Positions 36,216 through 47,198 of a stretch of DNA of 64,000 nt are shown here, piece by piece. How positions within the stretch are numbered: the stretch's first letter is position 1; each line of letters starts with the position of its first letter. A model generated the notes under the pieces. It searched no databases and was not told where the DNA came from. It saw only the letters and a program-made list of their open reading frames with translations. The translations under genes and the position numbers were made by a program. The DNA is from Actinobacillus genomosp. 2 (GTDB taxonomy: Bacteria; Pseudomonadota; Gammaproteobacteria; Enterobacterales; Pasteurellaceae): positions 248,001-312,000 of the forward strand of contig NZ_CP103807.1 of the NCBI RefSeq assembly GCF_029773605.1, given 5' to 3'.

Positions 36216-37718
36216 ATGATCGCTGTTTTTAGTGGGATTTTCATATTTTTTAGTTATTTATGTTTATGGGTGATTTCCGATTATTTATTAATAGATCCCA
36301 TTTTAGCACTGTTATTCTTGCCATTTGCTTTTAGAGTCGGACTGACTTTACACACAAATATACGTTATTGGTGGGTCGGTTATCTTTCCGAATGGATATT
36401 TTTATACTTTATTTTTAAATCTTACTCAAATATAAGTATTTTTATCCTTTATATTTTAAGCGTGATTTCTATCCCTATCGTTTGGAGTTGTCAGAAAATT
36501 TATGTCGGAAAACAATGGCAGAAGTTTATCGTTCAGGCTTGTTTAACCTTGGTGATTAGCTCATGTAATTTAATTCTTATTGTATTTACACCTTTTCAAT
36601 TTTCTTCCGTTTTTTTAGTCAGTTTGGTTGGTTGCGTCCTTATGTTACCGGCTTGCACGCTTATTTATGATTATGTCTTTAATAAGTCTTGGATTCCGCT
36701 GACCGCGAATCATATTAAAAAACCGATAAGGCTTCGTATGGGATATATCTTTATATATTCTATGCTGTTTATTTTAAATATCATTATTCAATCTTTGATG
36801 CCCGGCGAATTTACTCGTTTTGCGATTTTTTGCTTGGCGATTCCAATCGTTTTACTTGCCTTTCACTATGGGTGGCAAGGGGCTTTACTCGGTACGCTAT
36901 TAAATAGTGTTGCTTTAATTGCAACGACACATAGCTTTTCTTATGTGGAAATTACTGATTTATTATTATTGATACTGATGCAAACCGTTACGGGGATTTT
37001 TCTCGGCTTATCAGTACAATATCAGAAAGAGCTAAATAGTTATCTATCCATCGAGTTAGAGAGAAATAAATTATTAACAAAAAAACTTATCAATACGGAA
37101 GAAGAAATCCGTAAAGATATCTCTAGGGAATTGCATGATGAAATCGGACAAAATATAACCGCGATTAGAATGCAATCAAGTATCCTAAAAAAATTAGAGT
37201 CGTCACCAAATTCACAAAGATGTGCAGATATGATCGAGCATTTATCTTTAAATATTTATGACACGACAAAAAGTATTCTAAATCGTATACGACCTAAATT
37301 ATTAGATGATCTGGATCTTTATCAGGCGATACAAAATCTGTTTATCGAATTAGATATGGATAAACAAAATATAAGCACGTATTTAGTTTTTGAAAATAAG
37401 TTAAAGCACAAGTTAGATCATGTGTTAGAAATTACCATATATAGATTATGCCAAGAAGGTTTGAATAATGCGATGAAGTATTCGCAGGCATCAGAAGTGA
37501 GAATCATTATTTTGATTGATAAAGAGATTAAATTATCTATTCATGATAACGGAATAGGATTTGATCCGACAAGTGTTGTTCACGGATTCGGATTAAAAGG
37601 TATGAAAGAGAGAGCCGAAATTTTAGACGGAAGTTTTAAAGTTGTATCTAAATCAATAACGGAAAATGAAAGTCAATCAGGTACATCTATTTTTATCACT
37701 TTGCCTTTAATCTCATAG
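36216..37718 (+). CDS. uhpB: Sensor histidine kinase UhpB
   Basis: A 500-aa inner-membrane kinase. About eight N-terminal transmembrane helices (1-280, MASE1-like) are followed by a HisKA_3 dimerisation domain with the phosphorylated His in SRELHDEIGQNITAIRMQ, and an ATPase domain with the N box LCQEGLNNAMKYS and G box DNGIGFDP. UhpB receives the signal from UhpC and phosphorylates UhpA. Confidence 0.94.
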   Translation: MIAVFSGIFIFFSYLCLWVISDYLLIDPILALLFLPFAFRVGLTLHTNIRYWWVGYLSEWIFLYFIFKSYSNISIFILYILSVISIPIVWSCQKIYVGKQWQKFIVQACLTLVISSCNLILIVFTPFQFSSVFLVSLVGCVLMLPACTLIYDYVFNKSWIPLTANHIKKPIRLRMGYIFIYSMLFILNIIIQSLMPGEFTRFAIFCLAIPIVLLAFHYGWQGALLGTLLNSVALIATTHSFSYVEITDLLLLILMQTVTGIFLGLSVQYQKELNSYLSIELERNKLLTKKLINTEEEIRKDISRELHDEIGQNITAIRMQSSILKKLESSPNSQRCADMIEHLSLNIYDTTKSILNRIRPKLLDDLDLYQAIQNLFIELDMDKQNISTYLVFENKLKHKLDHVLEITIYRLCQEGLNNAMKYSQASEVRIIILIDKEIKLSIHDNGIGFDPTSVVHGFGLKGMKERAEILDGSFKVVSKSITENESQSGTSIFITLPLIS

Positions 37719-37726
37719 GAAAAAGA

Positions 37727-39007
37727 ATGAAAAGCTTAAAAGATATAGATAATTCGTACCGCTATTGGCGTATTCAGTTAATGATAGCGATGTATATTGG
37801 TTATGCCGGATTTTATTTAACGCGTAAAACATTTAATTATGTAACTCCCTCTTTAATTAATGATTTACAGATAGATAAAAATGATATTGGATTGATTTCA
37901 ACCTTATTTTATTTAACCTACGGTATCTCTAAATTTGTATTTGGAATTGTGTCGGATCGGGCTAATCCTCGCTATTTTATGTCGATCGGCTTAATTATCA
38001 CCGGGATAACAAATATTTTATTTGGATTTAGCAGTTCATTAATTATCCTCACATTATTAGTCATTATAAATGCTTGCTTTCAAGGATGGGGCTGGCCACC
38101 GTGTGCTAAGCTATTAATGATGTGGTATTCTCGTAAAGAAAGAGGCGTTTGGTGGTCTATTTGGAATACCGCGCATAATTTCGGGGGGGCATTAGTTCCG
38201 CTTATTGTCGGGTTCTTAGCTTTACACTATAGCTGGCGAATCGGCTTTTTTACGGTGGGAGCTTTAGGTGTTTTTATCGGTCTTTTTCTGTTTATTCGTT
38301 TAAGAAATACGCCGGAATCAATGGGTTTACCCTCAATCGGCAAGTGGAGAAATGATCAGTTAGAATTAATTCATGAAGAGGAAGAAAAGGCTCTTTCATG
38401 GAAATTGATTTTAGGCCGTTATGTTTTTTGTAATAAATATATTTGGCTTTTAGCATTAAGTTATACATTAGTCTATGTTGTTCGTACCGCCATTAATGAC
38501 TGGGGGAATATCTATCTCACAGAAAAATATCATTATGATTTAATGTCAGCGAACAGCTCAATAACATTATTTGAGATTGGTGGCTTTGTTGGTTCTCTAG
38601 CCGCTGGTTGGGGTTCTGATAAACTGTTTTTAAGTAATCGAAGTCCTATGGCATTAATTTTTTCTGTGGGTATCTTTTTCTCAATTACCGCATTATGGCT
38701 AATGCCAAAAGAAAATTATTTGCTACAGTCAATATTATTCTTTGCAATCGGTTTCTTTGTCTTTGGACCTCAAATGTTGATTGGCATGGCTGCTGCTGAA
38801 TGTTCTCATAAACTTTCTCCCGGGGCAGCAACCGGCTTTGTGGGTTTATTTGCTTATTTAGGTGCGGCATTAGCCGGTTATCCTTTGGCACTAGTCTTAG
38901 AGAATTTCCAATGGAGTGGCTTTTTTACCGTCGTGGTATGCTGTAGTTTAGGCATCTCTTTACTCTTACTTCCGTTTTTAGTGATAAAACGTGATATTCT
39001 TGATTAA
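37727..39007 (+). CDS. uhpC: Sugar phosphate sensor UhpC
   Basis: A 426-aa protein of the same MFS family as UhpT that works mainly as a receptor for external glucose-6-phosphate and passes the signal to UhpB. It has twelve transmembrane helices; GYAGFYLTRKTFNYV and FGPQMLIGMAAAECSHK correspond to the UhpT stretches. It comes directly after uhpB in the same operon, and the order uhpA-uhpB-uhpC is as in E. coli. Here uhpT precedes the regulators instead of following them. Confidence 0.93.
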   Translation: MKSLKDIDNSYRYWRIQLMIAMYIGYAGFYLTRKTFNYVTPSLINDLQIDKNDIGLISTLFYLTYGISKFVFGIVSDRANPRYFMSIGLIITGITNILFGFSSSLIILTLLVIINACFQGWGWPPCAKLLMMWYSRKERGVWWSIWNTAHNFGGALVPLIVGFLALHYSWRIGFFTVGALGVFIGLFLFIRLRNTPESMGLPSIGKWRNDQLELIHEEEEKALSWKLILGRYVFCNKYIWLLALSYTLVYVVRTAINDWGNIYLTEKYHYDLMSANSSITLFEIGGFVGSLAAGWGSDKLFLSNRSPMALIFSVGIFFSITALWLMPKENYLLQSILFFAIGFFVFGPQMLIGMAAAECSHKLSPGAATGFVGLFAYLGAALAGYPLALVLENFQWSGFFTVVVCCSLGISLLLLPFLVIKRDILD

Positions 39008-39024
39008 TTATTAAACATTTATTT

Positions 39025-39306
39025 ATGCGTATTTTTATTCTCATCTATTTTCTTGTGATTAACGCCATTAGCTTCTATCTGATGTATGCTGATAAACAAA
39101 AATCTGTTAATAAAGCGTGGCGGATTCCTGAGTCAAATTTATTTTTCCTCTGTTTTGCTGGTGGATTTATCGGAACGTTTCTCGCAATGAAGTATATTCG
39201 TCATAAAACTAAACATTGGCAATTTCACGCTGCCGTGATTGTTTCCAGTTTATTTTGGGTAATCGGTTTACCGGCGTGTTACTACTTCCTCATTTTTAAT
39301 CATTAG
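39025..39306 (+). CDS. DUF1294 family membrane protein
   Basis: A 93-aa protein with about three transmembrane helices, beginning MRIFILIYFLVINAISFYLMYADKQ. The pattern DKQ...WRIPE...GGFIGTFLAMKYIRHKTKH is typical of DUF1294. Function is unknown. It begins 18 bases after uhpC and may be co-transcribed, but without an obvious ribosome site. No link with sugar phosphate uptake is known. Confidence 0.75.
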   Translation: MRIFILIYFLVINAISFYLMYADKQKSVNKAWRIPESNLFFLCFAGGFIGTFLAMKYIRHKTKHWQFHAAVIVSSLFWVIGLPACYYFLIFNH

Positions 39307-39356
39307 AATTTCTAATCCGAAACCTTAATTTATATCCTAGGAGCGATTAGATGAAA

Positions 39357-39372
39357 TGTGATTTAGATCACA
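39357..39372. promoter_or_regulatory. CRP site of aspA
   Basis: TGTGA-TTTAGA-TCACA, embedded in a longer palindrome AAATGTGA / TCACATTT. It lies about 90 bases upstream of the aspA start. Confidence 0.88.
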
Positions 39373-39447
39373 TTTCTTTTTAGATTAAATCGCTATGATC
39401 TCTCTCGGATTTTAATTTTATTATTTTTTATTTTTTGAGGTGAGTAT

Positions 39448-40875
39448 ATGAGTAACGTACGTGTTGAAGTGGATTTATTAGGCGAAAGAGAAGTGCCTGC
39501 TGATGCTTATTGGGGAATCCACACATTAAGAGCAGTTGAGAATTTTAATATTTCAAACAACACTATTTCCGATGTACCGGAATTTGTTCGTGGTATGGTG
39601 ATGGTTAAAAAAGCGACTGCCTTAGCAAACGGCGAATTAGGTGCAATTCCGAAAAAAATTGCAAAAGCCATTGTAGAGGCTTGTGACGAAATTTTAGTTA
39701 AAGGTCGCTGTATGGATCAGTTCCCATCAGATGTCTATCAAGGTGGGGCGGGTACATCAGTAAATATGAATACCAATGAAGTAGTAGCGAATTTAGCGTT
39801 AGAATTGCTTGGATATAAAAAAGGCGAATATAACGTGATTAATCCAATGGATCATGTGAATGCAAGCCAATCAACCAATGATGCGTATCCAACCGGTTTC
39901 CGTATTGCGGTCTATAACAGTATTTTACATTTAATTAAAAAAGTACATTACTTACAACAAGGTTTTGAAGCTAAAGCGGAAGAATTTAAAGGCATTTTAA
40001 AAATGGGTCGTACCCAATTACAAGATGCCGTACCAATGACAGTTGGTCAAGAATTTAAGGCTTTTGCGGTACTATTGGAAGAAGAAGTGCGTAATCTAAA
40101 ACGTACTGCTGAATTATTATTAGAAGTCAACTTAGGTGCAACGGCAATCGGTACTGGTTTAAATACCCCAGAAGGCTATTCTCAATTAGTAGTTAAACAC
40201 TTAGCAGAAGTAACTGGTTTACCATGCGTATTATCAGAGAACTTAATTGAAGCGACTTCAGACTGTGGTGCTTATGTAATGGTTCACGGTGCGTTAAAAC
40301 GTACAGCGGTTAAACTTTCAAAAGTATGTAACGACTTACGTTTATTGTCATCAGGCCCACGTGCCGGTTTAAATGAAATCAATTTACCAGAATTACAAGC
40401 AGGCTCTTCAATTATGCCGGCGAAAGTAAACCCAGTAGTGCCAGAAGTCGTGAACCAAGTTTGCTTTAAAGTAATTGGTAACGATACGACAGTTACCTTT
40501 GCAGCAGAAGCGGGTCAATTACAATTAAACGTAATGGAACCGGTAATCGGTCAAGCAATGTTTGAATCTATTGATATTCTTGCTAACGCTTGTGTAAATT
40601 TACGTGATAAATGTATTGACGGTATTACTGTTAATAAAGAAATCTGTGAAAACTTCGTGTTTAACTCAATCGGTATCGTGACTTATCTTAATCCGTTTAT
40701 CGGTCACCATAACGGTGATATCGTGGGTAAAATCTGTGCAACAACCGGCAGAGGCGTGCGTGAAGTGGTATTAGAACGCGGTTTACTCACAGAAGCGCAA
40801 TTAGATGATATTCTTTCAGTTGAAAACTTAATGAACCCGACTTATAAAGCGGAGAAATTTACTGAAGAAGAGTAA
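39448..40875 (+). CDS. aspA: Aspartate ammonia-lyase AspA
   Basis: Converts aspartate to fumarate and ammonia, feeding anaerobic fumarate respiration, which is important in Pasteurellaceae. The 475-aa protein has the fumarase/aspartase signature [11 protein letters not shown] with the catalytic Ser in its loop, plus [10 protein letters not shown] and [17 protein letters not shown] precedes the ATG. A perfect CRP site upstream suggests induction in the absence of preferred sugars. Confidence 0.96.
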   Translation: MSNVRVEVDLLGEREVPADAYWGIHTLRAVENFNISNNTISDVPEFVRGMVMVKKATALANGELGAIPKKIAKAIVEACDEILVKGRCMDQFPSDVYQGGAGTSVNMNTNEVVANLALELLGYKKGEYNVINPMDHVNASQSTNDAYPTGFRIAVYNSILHLIKKVHYLQQGFEAKAEEFKGILKMGRTQLQDAVPMTVGQEFKAFAVLLEEEVRNLKRTAELLLEVNLGATAIGTGLNTPEGYSQLVVKHLAEVTGLPCVLSENLIEATSDCGAYVMVHGALKRTAVKLSKVCNDLRLLSSGPRAGLNEINLPELQAGSSIMPAKVNPVVPEVVNQVCFKVIGNDTTVTFAAEAGQLQLNVMEPVIGQAMFESIDILANACVNLRDKCIDGITVNKEICENFVFNSIGIVTYLNPFIGHHNGDIVGKICATTGRGVREVVLERGLLTEAQLDDILSVENLMNPTYKAEKFTEEE

Positions 40876-40887
40876 TTAAATAAATAG

Positions 40888-40937
40888 ACAAGCGGTTGAA
40901 TTTGCGAGATTTTCTGTAAATTCAACCGCTTGTTTTT
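40888..40937. terminator. Terminator after aspA made of inverted uptake sequences
   Basis: ACAAGCGGTTGAATTT / AAATTCAACCGCTTGT, a 16-bp perfect inverted repeat followed by TTTTT. Confidence 0.88.
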
Positions 40938-40943
40938 ATCTAA

Positions 40944-40967
40944 ATATTTCAATAATTATTGAAATAT
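40944..40967. promoter_or_regulatory. ArsR-type operator 1
   Basis: A perfect palindrome with arms ATATTTCAAT and ATTGAAATAT around AATT, 27 bases before arsR. The same core reappears before arsC. Confidence 0.75.
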
Positions 40968-40993
40968 AAACATAGAATGTTATAATTTTTACT

Positions 40994-41308
40994 ATGAATA
41001 TCGAACACGCAAGTCAAGTATTTGGTACGCTCAATTCACCGATTAGATTGCAAATTTTTCAGATGCTTGCTGCTCAAGGCAGTAAAGGAATGATTGCTGG
41101 AGAATTGGCTAAACAATTGAGTATCGCACCGAATAACCTTTCTTTTCATCTAAAAACATTGGCTACCGCCGGCTTAATTCATAGCCGGCAAGCGGGTAGA
41201 TTTGTGCATTATTATGCAAATTTAGCACTTATGATGGAGCTGGTGGCTTTTTTAACCACGAATTGTTGTAAAGAAAGCAATGATCCGAATTGCAAATTTT
41301 GTGGGTAA
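40994..41308 (+). CDS. arsR: ArsR-family repressor of the arsenic operon
   Basis: A 104-aa winged-helix metalloregulator; the recognition region is LSIAPNNLSFHLKTLATAGLI. It lacks the ELCVCDL metal site of E. coli ArsR in the DNA-binding helix, but has C-terminal cysteines (TNCCKE and NCKFCG) that could bind arsenite, as in other ArsR subgroups. It heads arsR-arsC-sulP-acr3. Two matching operators, before arsR and before arsC, indicate autoregulation and a second internal control point. Confidence 0.88.
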   Translation: MNIEHASQVFGTLNSPIRLQIFQMLAAQGSKGMIAGELAKQLSIAPNNLSFHLKTLATAGLIHSRQAGRFVHYYANLALMMELVAFLTTNCCKESNDPNCKFCG

Positions 41309-41335
41309 AATACCTACAAAATTTTTTACCTTAAC

Positions 41336-41355
41336 ATTTCAATAGGTATTGAAAT
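41336..41355. promoter_or_regulatory. ArsR-type operator 2
   Basis: Palindrome ATTTCAATA-GG-TATTGAAAT, the same core as operator 1, placed 13 bases before the arsC start and overlapping its leader. Confidence 0.75.
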
Positions 41356-41367
41356 ATTGGAGAAAAT

Positions 41368-41784
41368 ATGGAAAAAGTGACAATTTATCATAATCCCAAA
41401 TGTGGTACATCTCGTAATACATTAGCGTTAATCCGCCACTTAGGCATTGAACCAACGATTATTCACTACCTCGAAACACCTCCCGATGAGGTTACACTAC
41501 GAAACTTAATTTCAGCAATGGGGATTTGTGTGCGAGATCTGATTCGGACGAATGTACCTCCTTATGAAGCATTAAATTTAAGCCGTATGGAATTGAGCGA
41601 TGACGAACTAATTGCTGCGATGCTTGCTGAACCGATTTTAATAAATCGTCCGATTGTTATCACAAGCAAAGGTGTTCGACTTTGTCGTCCGTCTGAAAAA
41701 TTCTTGGAAATATCACCGGTTTCATTGGATAAACCTTTTGTTAAAGAAGATGGTGAAATAATTAATAATTTAGAAACAACTTAG
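41368..41784 (+). CDS. arsC: Arsenate reductase (glutaredoxin type)
   Basis: Reduces arsenate to arsenite using glutaredoxin. The 138-aa protein starts [19 protein letters not shown], with the catalytic Cys at residue 12 in the NPKCGTSRN motif. [17 protein letters not shown] matches the second conserved block, with its anion-binding Arg. Second gene of the arsenic operon; its own ArsR-like operator lies immediately upstream. Confidence 0.93.
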   Translation: MEKVTIYHNPKCGTSRNTLALIRHLGIEPTIIHYLETPPDEVTLRNLISAMGICVRDLIRTNVPPYEALNLSRMELSDDELIAAMLAEPILINRPIVITSKGVRLCRPSEKFLEISPVSLDKPFVKEDGEIINNLETT

Positions 41785-41799
41785 AGGTAAGAATTTTTT

Positions 41800-43290
41800 A
41801 TGCAACAAACCTTAAAACAACAATGGTTTTCTAATATTCGAGCTGATTCCCTTTCCGGGCTAGTCGTTGCACTAGCTTTAATTCCTGAAGCGATTGCTTT
41901 TTCCATTATTGCAGGTGTAGATCCGAAAGTCGGTTTATATGCATCATTTTGTATTGCTGTGGTAATCAGCTTTGCCGGTGGACGACCGGCTATGATCTCG
42001 GCAGCTACCGGTGCAATGGCGTTAGTTATGGCATCACTAGTGAAAAGTCACGGTTTAGAATATTTATTGGCTGCCACTATTTTAACTGGGGTGATTCAAA
42101 TTATTGCTGGGTTATTAAAATTAGGTTCATTAATGCGTTTTGTTGCACGAGCAGTAGTAGTTGGCTTTGTAAACGCACTAGCGATTTTAATTTTTCTTGC
42201 CCAATTACCTGAGTTAACCAATGTTACTTGGCATACTTACGTACTGGTTGCGGCGGCATTGGGAATTATCTATCTTTTCCCTTATTTGCCTAAAATCGGC
42301 AAAATATTGCCATCACCTCTCGTTGCGATTGTTGTACTGACTATCGTTAGCTATTTTATGGGGCTAGATGTACGTACTATAGGAGATATGGGGGAATTAC
42401 CGGACAGCCTGCCGGTTTTTTTATTACCGAATATTCCGCTTAATTTAGAAACGTTATTAATCATTTTGCCTTATTCGTTAAGTTTGGCTGCAGTCGGTTT
42501 GCTTGAGTCATTAATGACGGCAACCATTGTTGATGAAATGACCGAAACAGAAAGCGATAAAAATAGAGAATGTAAAGGGCAAGGTATTGCCAATATTGCT
42601 TGTGGTTTTATGGGCGGTATGGCAGGTTGTGCCATGATTGGTCAATCGGTTATCAATGTAAAATCCGGCGGAAGAACACGACTTTCTACCTTTTTAGCCG
42701 GTATTTATTTATTAATTATGGTTGTGTTTTTGGCGGATATTCTAAAAATTATCCCAATGCCAGTATTGGTTGCGGTAATGATTATGGTATCAATCGGTAC
42801 ATTTAACTGGCAATCAATTAGAGATTTAAAAACGCATCCGATAGGCTTTAATGCAGTAATGTTGGTTACGGTATCCGTAGTAGTTTATACCCATAATTTA
42901 GCATTAGGCGTTTTTGCCGGCGTATTACTTGCAGCATTGTTCTTTGCCAATAAAATCGGACGTTATATGCTGATTAAACCATTACCGACAGAGAATGATT
43001 CTGTGCTTGCATACGGAGTTATCGGACAAGTATTTTTTGCCTCGTCTGATGATTTTATTAATAGTTTTACTTATGACAATCCGGCAGTTAAGCAAGTGAG
43101 TATCGATCTCACCCACGCACATTTTTGGGATGTTACGGGAATCGCAGCTTTGGATAAAGTGGTACTTAAATATCGTAAAGTTGGTGTAGAAGTTGAAGTA
43201 TTCGGTTTAAATGAAGCAAGCCAAACGCTTGTTGATAAATTTGGCGTACATGATAAATCCGAAGATGTCGATATTGTATTTAATCATTAA
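41800..43290 (+). CDS. SulP family anion permease in the arsenic operon
   Basis: A 496-aa protein with 10-14 transmembrane helices ([24 protein letters not shown] is the SulP N-terminal signature) and a short C-terminal STAS domain from about residue 400 ([23 protein letters not shown]). SulP proteins move sulphate, bicarbonate or dicarboxylates. It sits 15 bases after arsC and 12 before the ACR3 gene, so it is part of the operon. Its role there is unknown: it may handle an arsenic oxyanion, or replace sulphate or thiol precursors during stress. Confidence 0.88.
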   Translation: MQQTLKQQWFSNIRADSLSGLVVALALIPEAIAFSIIAGVDPKVGLYASFCIAVVISFAGGRPAMISAATGAMALVMASLVKSHGLEYLLAATILTGVIQIIAGLLKLGSLMRFVARAVVVGFVNALAILIFLAQLPELTNVTWHTYVLVAAALGIIYLFPYLPKIGKILPSPLVAIVVLTIVSYFMGLDVRTIGDMGELPDSLPVFLLPNIPLNLETLLIILPYSLSLAAVGLLESLMTATIVDEMTETESDKNRECKGQGIANIACGFMGGMAGCAMIGQSVINVKSGGRTRLSTFLAGIYLLIMVVFLADILKIIPMPVLVAVMIMVSIGTFNWQSIRDLKTHPIGFNAVMLVTVSVVVYTHNLALGVFAGVLLAALFFANKIGRYMLIKPLPTENDSVLAYGVIGQVFFASSDDFINSFTYDNPAVKQVSIDLTHAHFWDVTGIAALDKVVLKYRKVGVEVEVFGLNEASQTLVDKFGVHDKSEDVDIVFNH

Positions 43291-43302
43291 TAAGGGAATA
43301 AA

Positions 43303-44304
43303 ATGGGGATCTTTGAGCGTTTTTTAACAATTTGGGTTGCCTTAGCTATTACAGCTGGAGTCGCATTAGGTGTATCATTTCCGCAAGCGGTCGAAAAAGT
43401 AGCATTATTGGAAATCGCGCATATTAATTTGCCGGTAGCGGTATTAATTTGGCTGATGATTTACCCGATGATGATTCAAATTGACTGGTCTGCAATCAAA
43501 GATGTGGGTAAAAAGCCGAAAGGTTTAGCGATGACAATCGTAGTAAATTGGTTAATTAAGCCGTTTACAATGGCATTAGTCGGCTGGCTATTTTTCCGCT
43601 TTTTGTTTGCTTCATGGGTTGAGGCACAAACGGCTCAGGAATATATAGCCGGTATGATTTTACTTGGTGTTGCACCTTGTACCGCAATGGTTTTCGTTTG
43701 GTCTCAATTAGTAAAAGGAGACCCGAACTATACTTTGGTGCAAGTATCGGTGAATGACATTATTATGATTTTCGCTTTTGCACCGATCGCAGGTTTTCTA
43801 TTAGGGGTGAGTGATATTACGATTCCTTGGGAAACATTGTTATATAGCACGTTACTTTATGTGGTACTGCCGTTAATAGCAGGTAGTGTCACTCGCAAAA
43901 TTTTGCTGAAATCCAACCGCTCTATTTCCCAATTTGGTAACAAATTAAAGCCATTTTCGATGATGGGATTGATCTTAACCGTAGTGTTATTATTTGCATT
44001 CCAAGCAGAAACAATCTTAGCCAATCCGCTGATTATTGTTCTGATTGCAATTCCATTATTAGTTCAGACATATGGTATTTTCTTTCTTAGCCATTTACTC
44101 TCGAAATGGTTAAATTTACCGAAAGAAATTTCTGCGCCGGCTTGTTTAATCGGTACCAGTAACTTCTTTGAATTAGCGGTGGCTGTTGCGATTTCATTGT
44201 TTGGTTTACATTCCGGCGCAGCTTTAGCAACGGTCGTTGGTGTGTTGGTTGAAGTGCCGGTTATGCTGTCGTTAGTCTGGTGGATTAATCGTCATAACGC
44301 CTAA
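43303..44304 (+). CDS. Arsenite efflux pump of the ACR3 family
   Basis: A 333-aa inner-membrane protein with ten transmembrane helices. [15 protein letters not shown] is the ACR3 signature, and the essential Cys lies in [16 protein letters not shown]; a second conserved stretch is [19 protein letters not shown]. It expels arsenite made by ArsC. Last gene of the operon. ACR3-type pumps are often labelled arsB, although they are unrelated to E. coli ArsB. Confidence 0.93.
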   Translation: MGIFERFLTIWVALAITAGVALGVSFPQAVEKVALLEIAHINLPVAVLIWLMIYPMMIQIDWSAIKDVGKKPKGLAMTIVVNWLIKPFTMALVGWLFFRFLFASWVEAQTAQEYIAGMILLGVAPCTAMVFVWSQLVKGDPNYTLVQVSVNDIIMIFAFAPIAGFLLGVSDITIPWETLLYSTLLYVVLPLIAGSVTRKILLKSNRSISQFGNKLKPFSMMGLILTVVLLFAFQAETILANPLIIVLIAIPLLVQTYGIFFLSHLLSKWLNLPKEISAPACLIGTSNFFELAVAVAISLFGLHSGAALATVVGVLVEVPVMLSLVWWINRHNA

Positions 44305-44309
44305 AAGAA

Positions 44310-44353
44310 AAGCGGTCGAGTTTGCAAAATTTCTGCAAATTCGACCGCTTGTT
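44310..44353. terminator. Bidirectional terminator between acr3 and clpB
   Basis: AAGCGGTCGA-x-TTTGCA / TGCAAA-x-TCGACCGCTT, a 17-position stem made of inverted uptake words. Confidence 0.85.
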
Positions 44354-44362
44354 TATGGAAGA

Positions 44363-46936
44363 TTAGCTATTGCTAATGCTTAATTGGTCATTTTGATAGT
44401 CCACCACAACAGGGCTATTCGGTAATAATTTGCCGCTTAAGATCTGTTGTGCAAGTGGATTTTCAAGCTCTTGCTGAATTGCACGTTTAAGCGGTCTTGC
44501 ACCGAATAATGGGTCAAAGCCGGCGTTGCCGATATGGTCTAATGCCGCATCGGTAACTGTTACTACGTAACTGCGTTCCGCAAGGCGAGCGATTAAACGT
44601 TGTAACTGAATACGAGCAATCGCACGGATATGTGCTTGACCAAGTGGGTGGAACACCACAGTTTCATCAATACGGTTGATAAATTCAGGACGGAAATGTT
44701 GTCCTACCACTGACATTACCACTTCTTTCATTCCAGCATAATCTAATTCCGGATTTTCTTGGATTAAATGTGAACCTAAGTTTGAGGTCATAATCACTAC
44801 CGTATTGCGGAAATCGACAGTTCTGCCTTGACCATCAGTTAAACGACCGTCATCCAACACTTGAAGTAAGATATTAAACACGTCCGGATGAGCTTTTTCT
44901 ACCTCATCAAGTAACACAACAGAATATGGACGGCGGCGGACAGCTTCAGTTAAGTAACCGCCTTCTTCGTAACCGACATAGCCCGGAGGTGCGCCGACTA
45001 AACGAGAAACGCTATGTTTTTCCATAAATTCCGACATATCGATACGTACCATCGCATCAGGATCATCGAAGAGGAAATTCGCCAAAGTTTTGCAAAGTTC
45101 GGTTTTACCAACCCCGGTCGGACCAAGGAATAAGAACGAACCAATCGGACGATTCGGATCTGATAATCCGGCACGGCTACGGCGAATTGCATTTGCCACC
45201 GCTTCCACCGCTTCATTTTGCCCGATGACACGACTGTGTAATACTTCTTCCATACGCAACAGTTTTTCTTTCTCGCCTTCCATCATTTTTGAAACCGGAA
45301 TACCGGTCGCTTTTGAAAGTACTTCTGCAATTTCTTCATCGGTGACTTTGGTACGAAGTAGCTGATTTTCACCACCTTCTTCCTCACATTTAACCGCCTC
45401 AGCTAACTGTTTTTCTAATGCCGGAATTTTACCGTATTGTAATTCGGACATTTTCTCGAAGTTACTTTCACGGCGAGCCTGATCCATTTCAATACGGGCA
45501 TTTTCTAACTCAGTTTTGATATGTTGCGTACCAAGTAGAGCAGATTTTTCCGCTTTCCAAACTTCTTCCAATTCAGAATATTCACGCTCACGAGCGGTCA
45601 GTTCTTCATCTAATTTTGCAAGACGTTGGCGACTTGCTTCATCTTCCTCTTTTTGTAACGCTTGGCGTTCCAATTTAAGTTGAATAATACGGCGTTCAAG
45701 TTTATCTAACGGCTCAGGTTTAGAATCGATTTCCATACGTAAACTGGATGCCGCTTCATCAATTAAATCAATCGCTTTATCCGGTAATTGGCGATCACTA
45801 ATATAACGATGTGAAAGTGTTGCTGCCGCTACAATCGCAGGGTCAGTAATTTGTACGTGGTGGTGGATTTCATAACGTTCTTTCAAGCCACGTAAAATTG
45901 CAATGGTATCTTCTACAGTTGGTTCATCCACTAATACTTTTTGGAAACGACGTTCAAGTGCCGCATCTTTTTCGATATATTGGCGATACTCATCTAGCGT
46001 AGTTGCCCCAACGCAATGTAATTCACCACGAGCAAGAGAAGGTTTGAGTAAGTTACCGGCATCCATTGCACCGTCTGTTTTACCCGCACCTACCATAGTG
46101 TGAATTTCATCAATAAATAAGATAACCTGACCTTCTTCTTTGGCTAATTCATTGAGTACCGCTTTTAAACGTTCTTCAAATTCACCACGATATTTTGCAC
46201 CGGCAATTAATGCACCCATATCGAGGGAAAGTACACGTTTATTTTTTAATCCTTCCGGCACTTCACCGTTGACAATACGTTGTGCTAAACCTTCTACAAT
46301 AGCGGTTTTACCAACACCCGGTTCACCGATTAATACTGGGTTGTTTTTTGTACGGCGTTGTAAAACTTGTACCGCACGGCGGATTTCTTCATCACGACCG
46401 ATTACCGGATCTAACTTGCCAGCTTTGGCTCGCTCGGTAAGATCAATCGTATATTTTTGTAATGCTTGTCTGGTTTCTTCTGCGTTTTGATTATTCACGG
46501 TTTCTCCTCCTCGAATTTGGCTGATTGCGTTGTTTACTTTCTCTTTAGTTAAGCCAAATTGTTTTAATAATTTGCCTAAATCGCCGTTATCGTCCAGTGC
46601 GGCAAGCACGAATAACTCCGATGAAATAAAGCTATCGCCGAATTGTTGTGCCAATTTATCAGATTGATTTAACAGGCGAATTAATTGTTGTGACGGTTGG
46701 GTTGTACTGCCGGATACGGTCGGTAAGCGGTTTAAAATTGTCTCTAATTCACTCAAAATACGTTGCGGTTGCACATTGAGTGCGGTAAATAGTGGGGCGA
46801 TAGAACCGTCTTGTTGTTTAACTAATGCATACAGTAAATGTGCCGGTTCAATGTAGTTATTATCTTTTCCGATAGCTAACGATTGTGCTTCTGCGAGGGC
46901 TTCCTGCAGTTTGGTCGTAAATTTTTCGAAATTCAT
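44363..46936 (-). CDS. clpB: Disaggregase ClpB
   Basis: A hexameric AAA+ chaperone that rescues aggregated proteins together with DnaK. The start at 46936 ([18 protein letters not shown]) gives 857 aa, the family length; an open frame 38 codons further covers the heat-shock promoter and is rejected. Walker A motifs are GEPGVGKT (near 205) and GPTGVGKT (near 605); Walker B is [10 protein letters not shown] and [12 protein letters not shown] coiled-coil middle domain lies around 410-520. A sigma-32 type promoter is present upstream. Confidence 0.96.
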   Translation of the reverse strand: MNFEKFTTKLQEALAEAQSLAIGKDNNYIEPAHLLYALVKQQDGSIAPLFTALNVQPQRILSELETILNRLPTVSGSTTQPSQQLIRLLNQSDKLAQQFGDSFISSELFVLAALDDNGDLGKLLKQFGLTKEKVNNAISQIRGGETVNNQNAEETRQALQKYTIDLTERAKAGKLDPVIGRDEEIRRAVQVLQRRTKNNPVLIGEPGVGKTAIVEGLAQRIVNGEVPEGLKNKRVLSLDMGALIAGAKYRGEFEERLKAVLNELAKEEGQVILFIDEIHTMVGAGKTDGAMDAGNLLKPSLARGELHCVGATTLDEYRQYIEKDAALERRFQKVLVDEPTVEDTIAILRGLKERYEIHHHVQITDPAIVAAATLSHRYISDRQLPDKAIDLIDEAASSLRMEIDSKPEPLDKLERRIIQLKLERQALQKEEDEASRQRLAKLDEELTAREREYSELEEVWKAEKSALLGTQHIKTELENARIEMDQARRESNFEKMSELQYGKIPALEKQLAEAVKCEEEGGENQLLRTKVTDEEIAEVLSKATGIPVSKMMEGEKEKLLRMEEVLHSRVIGQNEAVEAVANAIRRSRAGLSDPNRPIGSFLFLGPTGVGKTELCKTLANFLFDDPDAMVRIDMSEFMEKHSVSRLVGAPPGYVGYEEGGYLTEAVRRRPYSVVLLDEVEKAHPDVFNILLQVLDDGRLTDGQGRTVDFRNTVVIMTSNLGSHLIQENPELDYAGMKEVVMSVVGQHFRPEFINRIDETVVFHPLGQAHIRAIARIQLQRLIARLAERSYVVTVTDAALDHIGNAGFDPLFGARPLKRAIQQELENPLAQQILSGKLLPNSPVVVDYQNDQLSISNS

Positions 46937-47001
46937 ATTTTTACTCCTAAATTTCATTAATCTGTATCGAGCAAGATTTATACTTGCTTCAACATTGTAA
47001 T

Positions 47002-47029
47002 AAATGGAGCTAGTCAAGATTATTTCAAG
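47002..47029 (-). promoter_or_regulatory. Heat-shock (sigma-32) promoter of clpB
   Basis: Minus strand CTTGAAA (47029-47023), 13 bases, CTCCATTT (47009-47002). It matches the CTTGAAA / CCCCAT-T consensus with one change and lies 66 bases before the start codon. Confidence 0.8.
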
Positions 47030-47035
47030 TAAAAA

Positions 47036-47051
47036 TGTGAAAAAGATCACA
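47036..47051. promoter_or_regulatory. CRP site between clpB and ompW
   Basis: TGTGA-AAAAGA-TCACA, an exact core. It probably serves ompW. Confidence 0.75.
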
Positions 47052-47096
47052 AAAAATAAATTAGTACCTCGTTGTAGGTATTAAAATGGCGTATAT

Positions 47097-47110
47097 TTGA
47101 TTCTTGTCAA
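47097..47110. promoter_or_regulatory. FNR-like site of ompW
   Basis: TTGAT-TCTT-GTCAA differs from the FNR consensus TTGAT-N4-ATCAA at one base. E. coli ompW is FNR controlled. Confidence 0.6.
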
Positions 47111-47198
47111 TAAAAGTTAGATAGATTGTTTTTAGAATGTTATTAACGTAACGAATTAGTTACTTTTGTATTTTAAGAAAAGCAACAAGAGGTCAAAA

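Noticed and set aside
46937-47050. Longer ClpB start at 47050
   Set aside because: The extension covers the sigma-32 promoter and is unlike any ClpB N-terminus.
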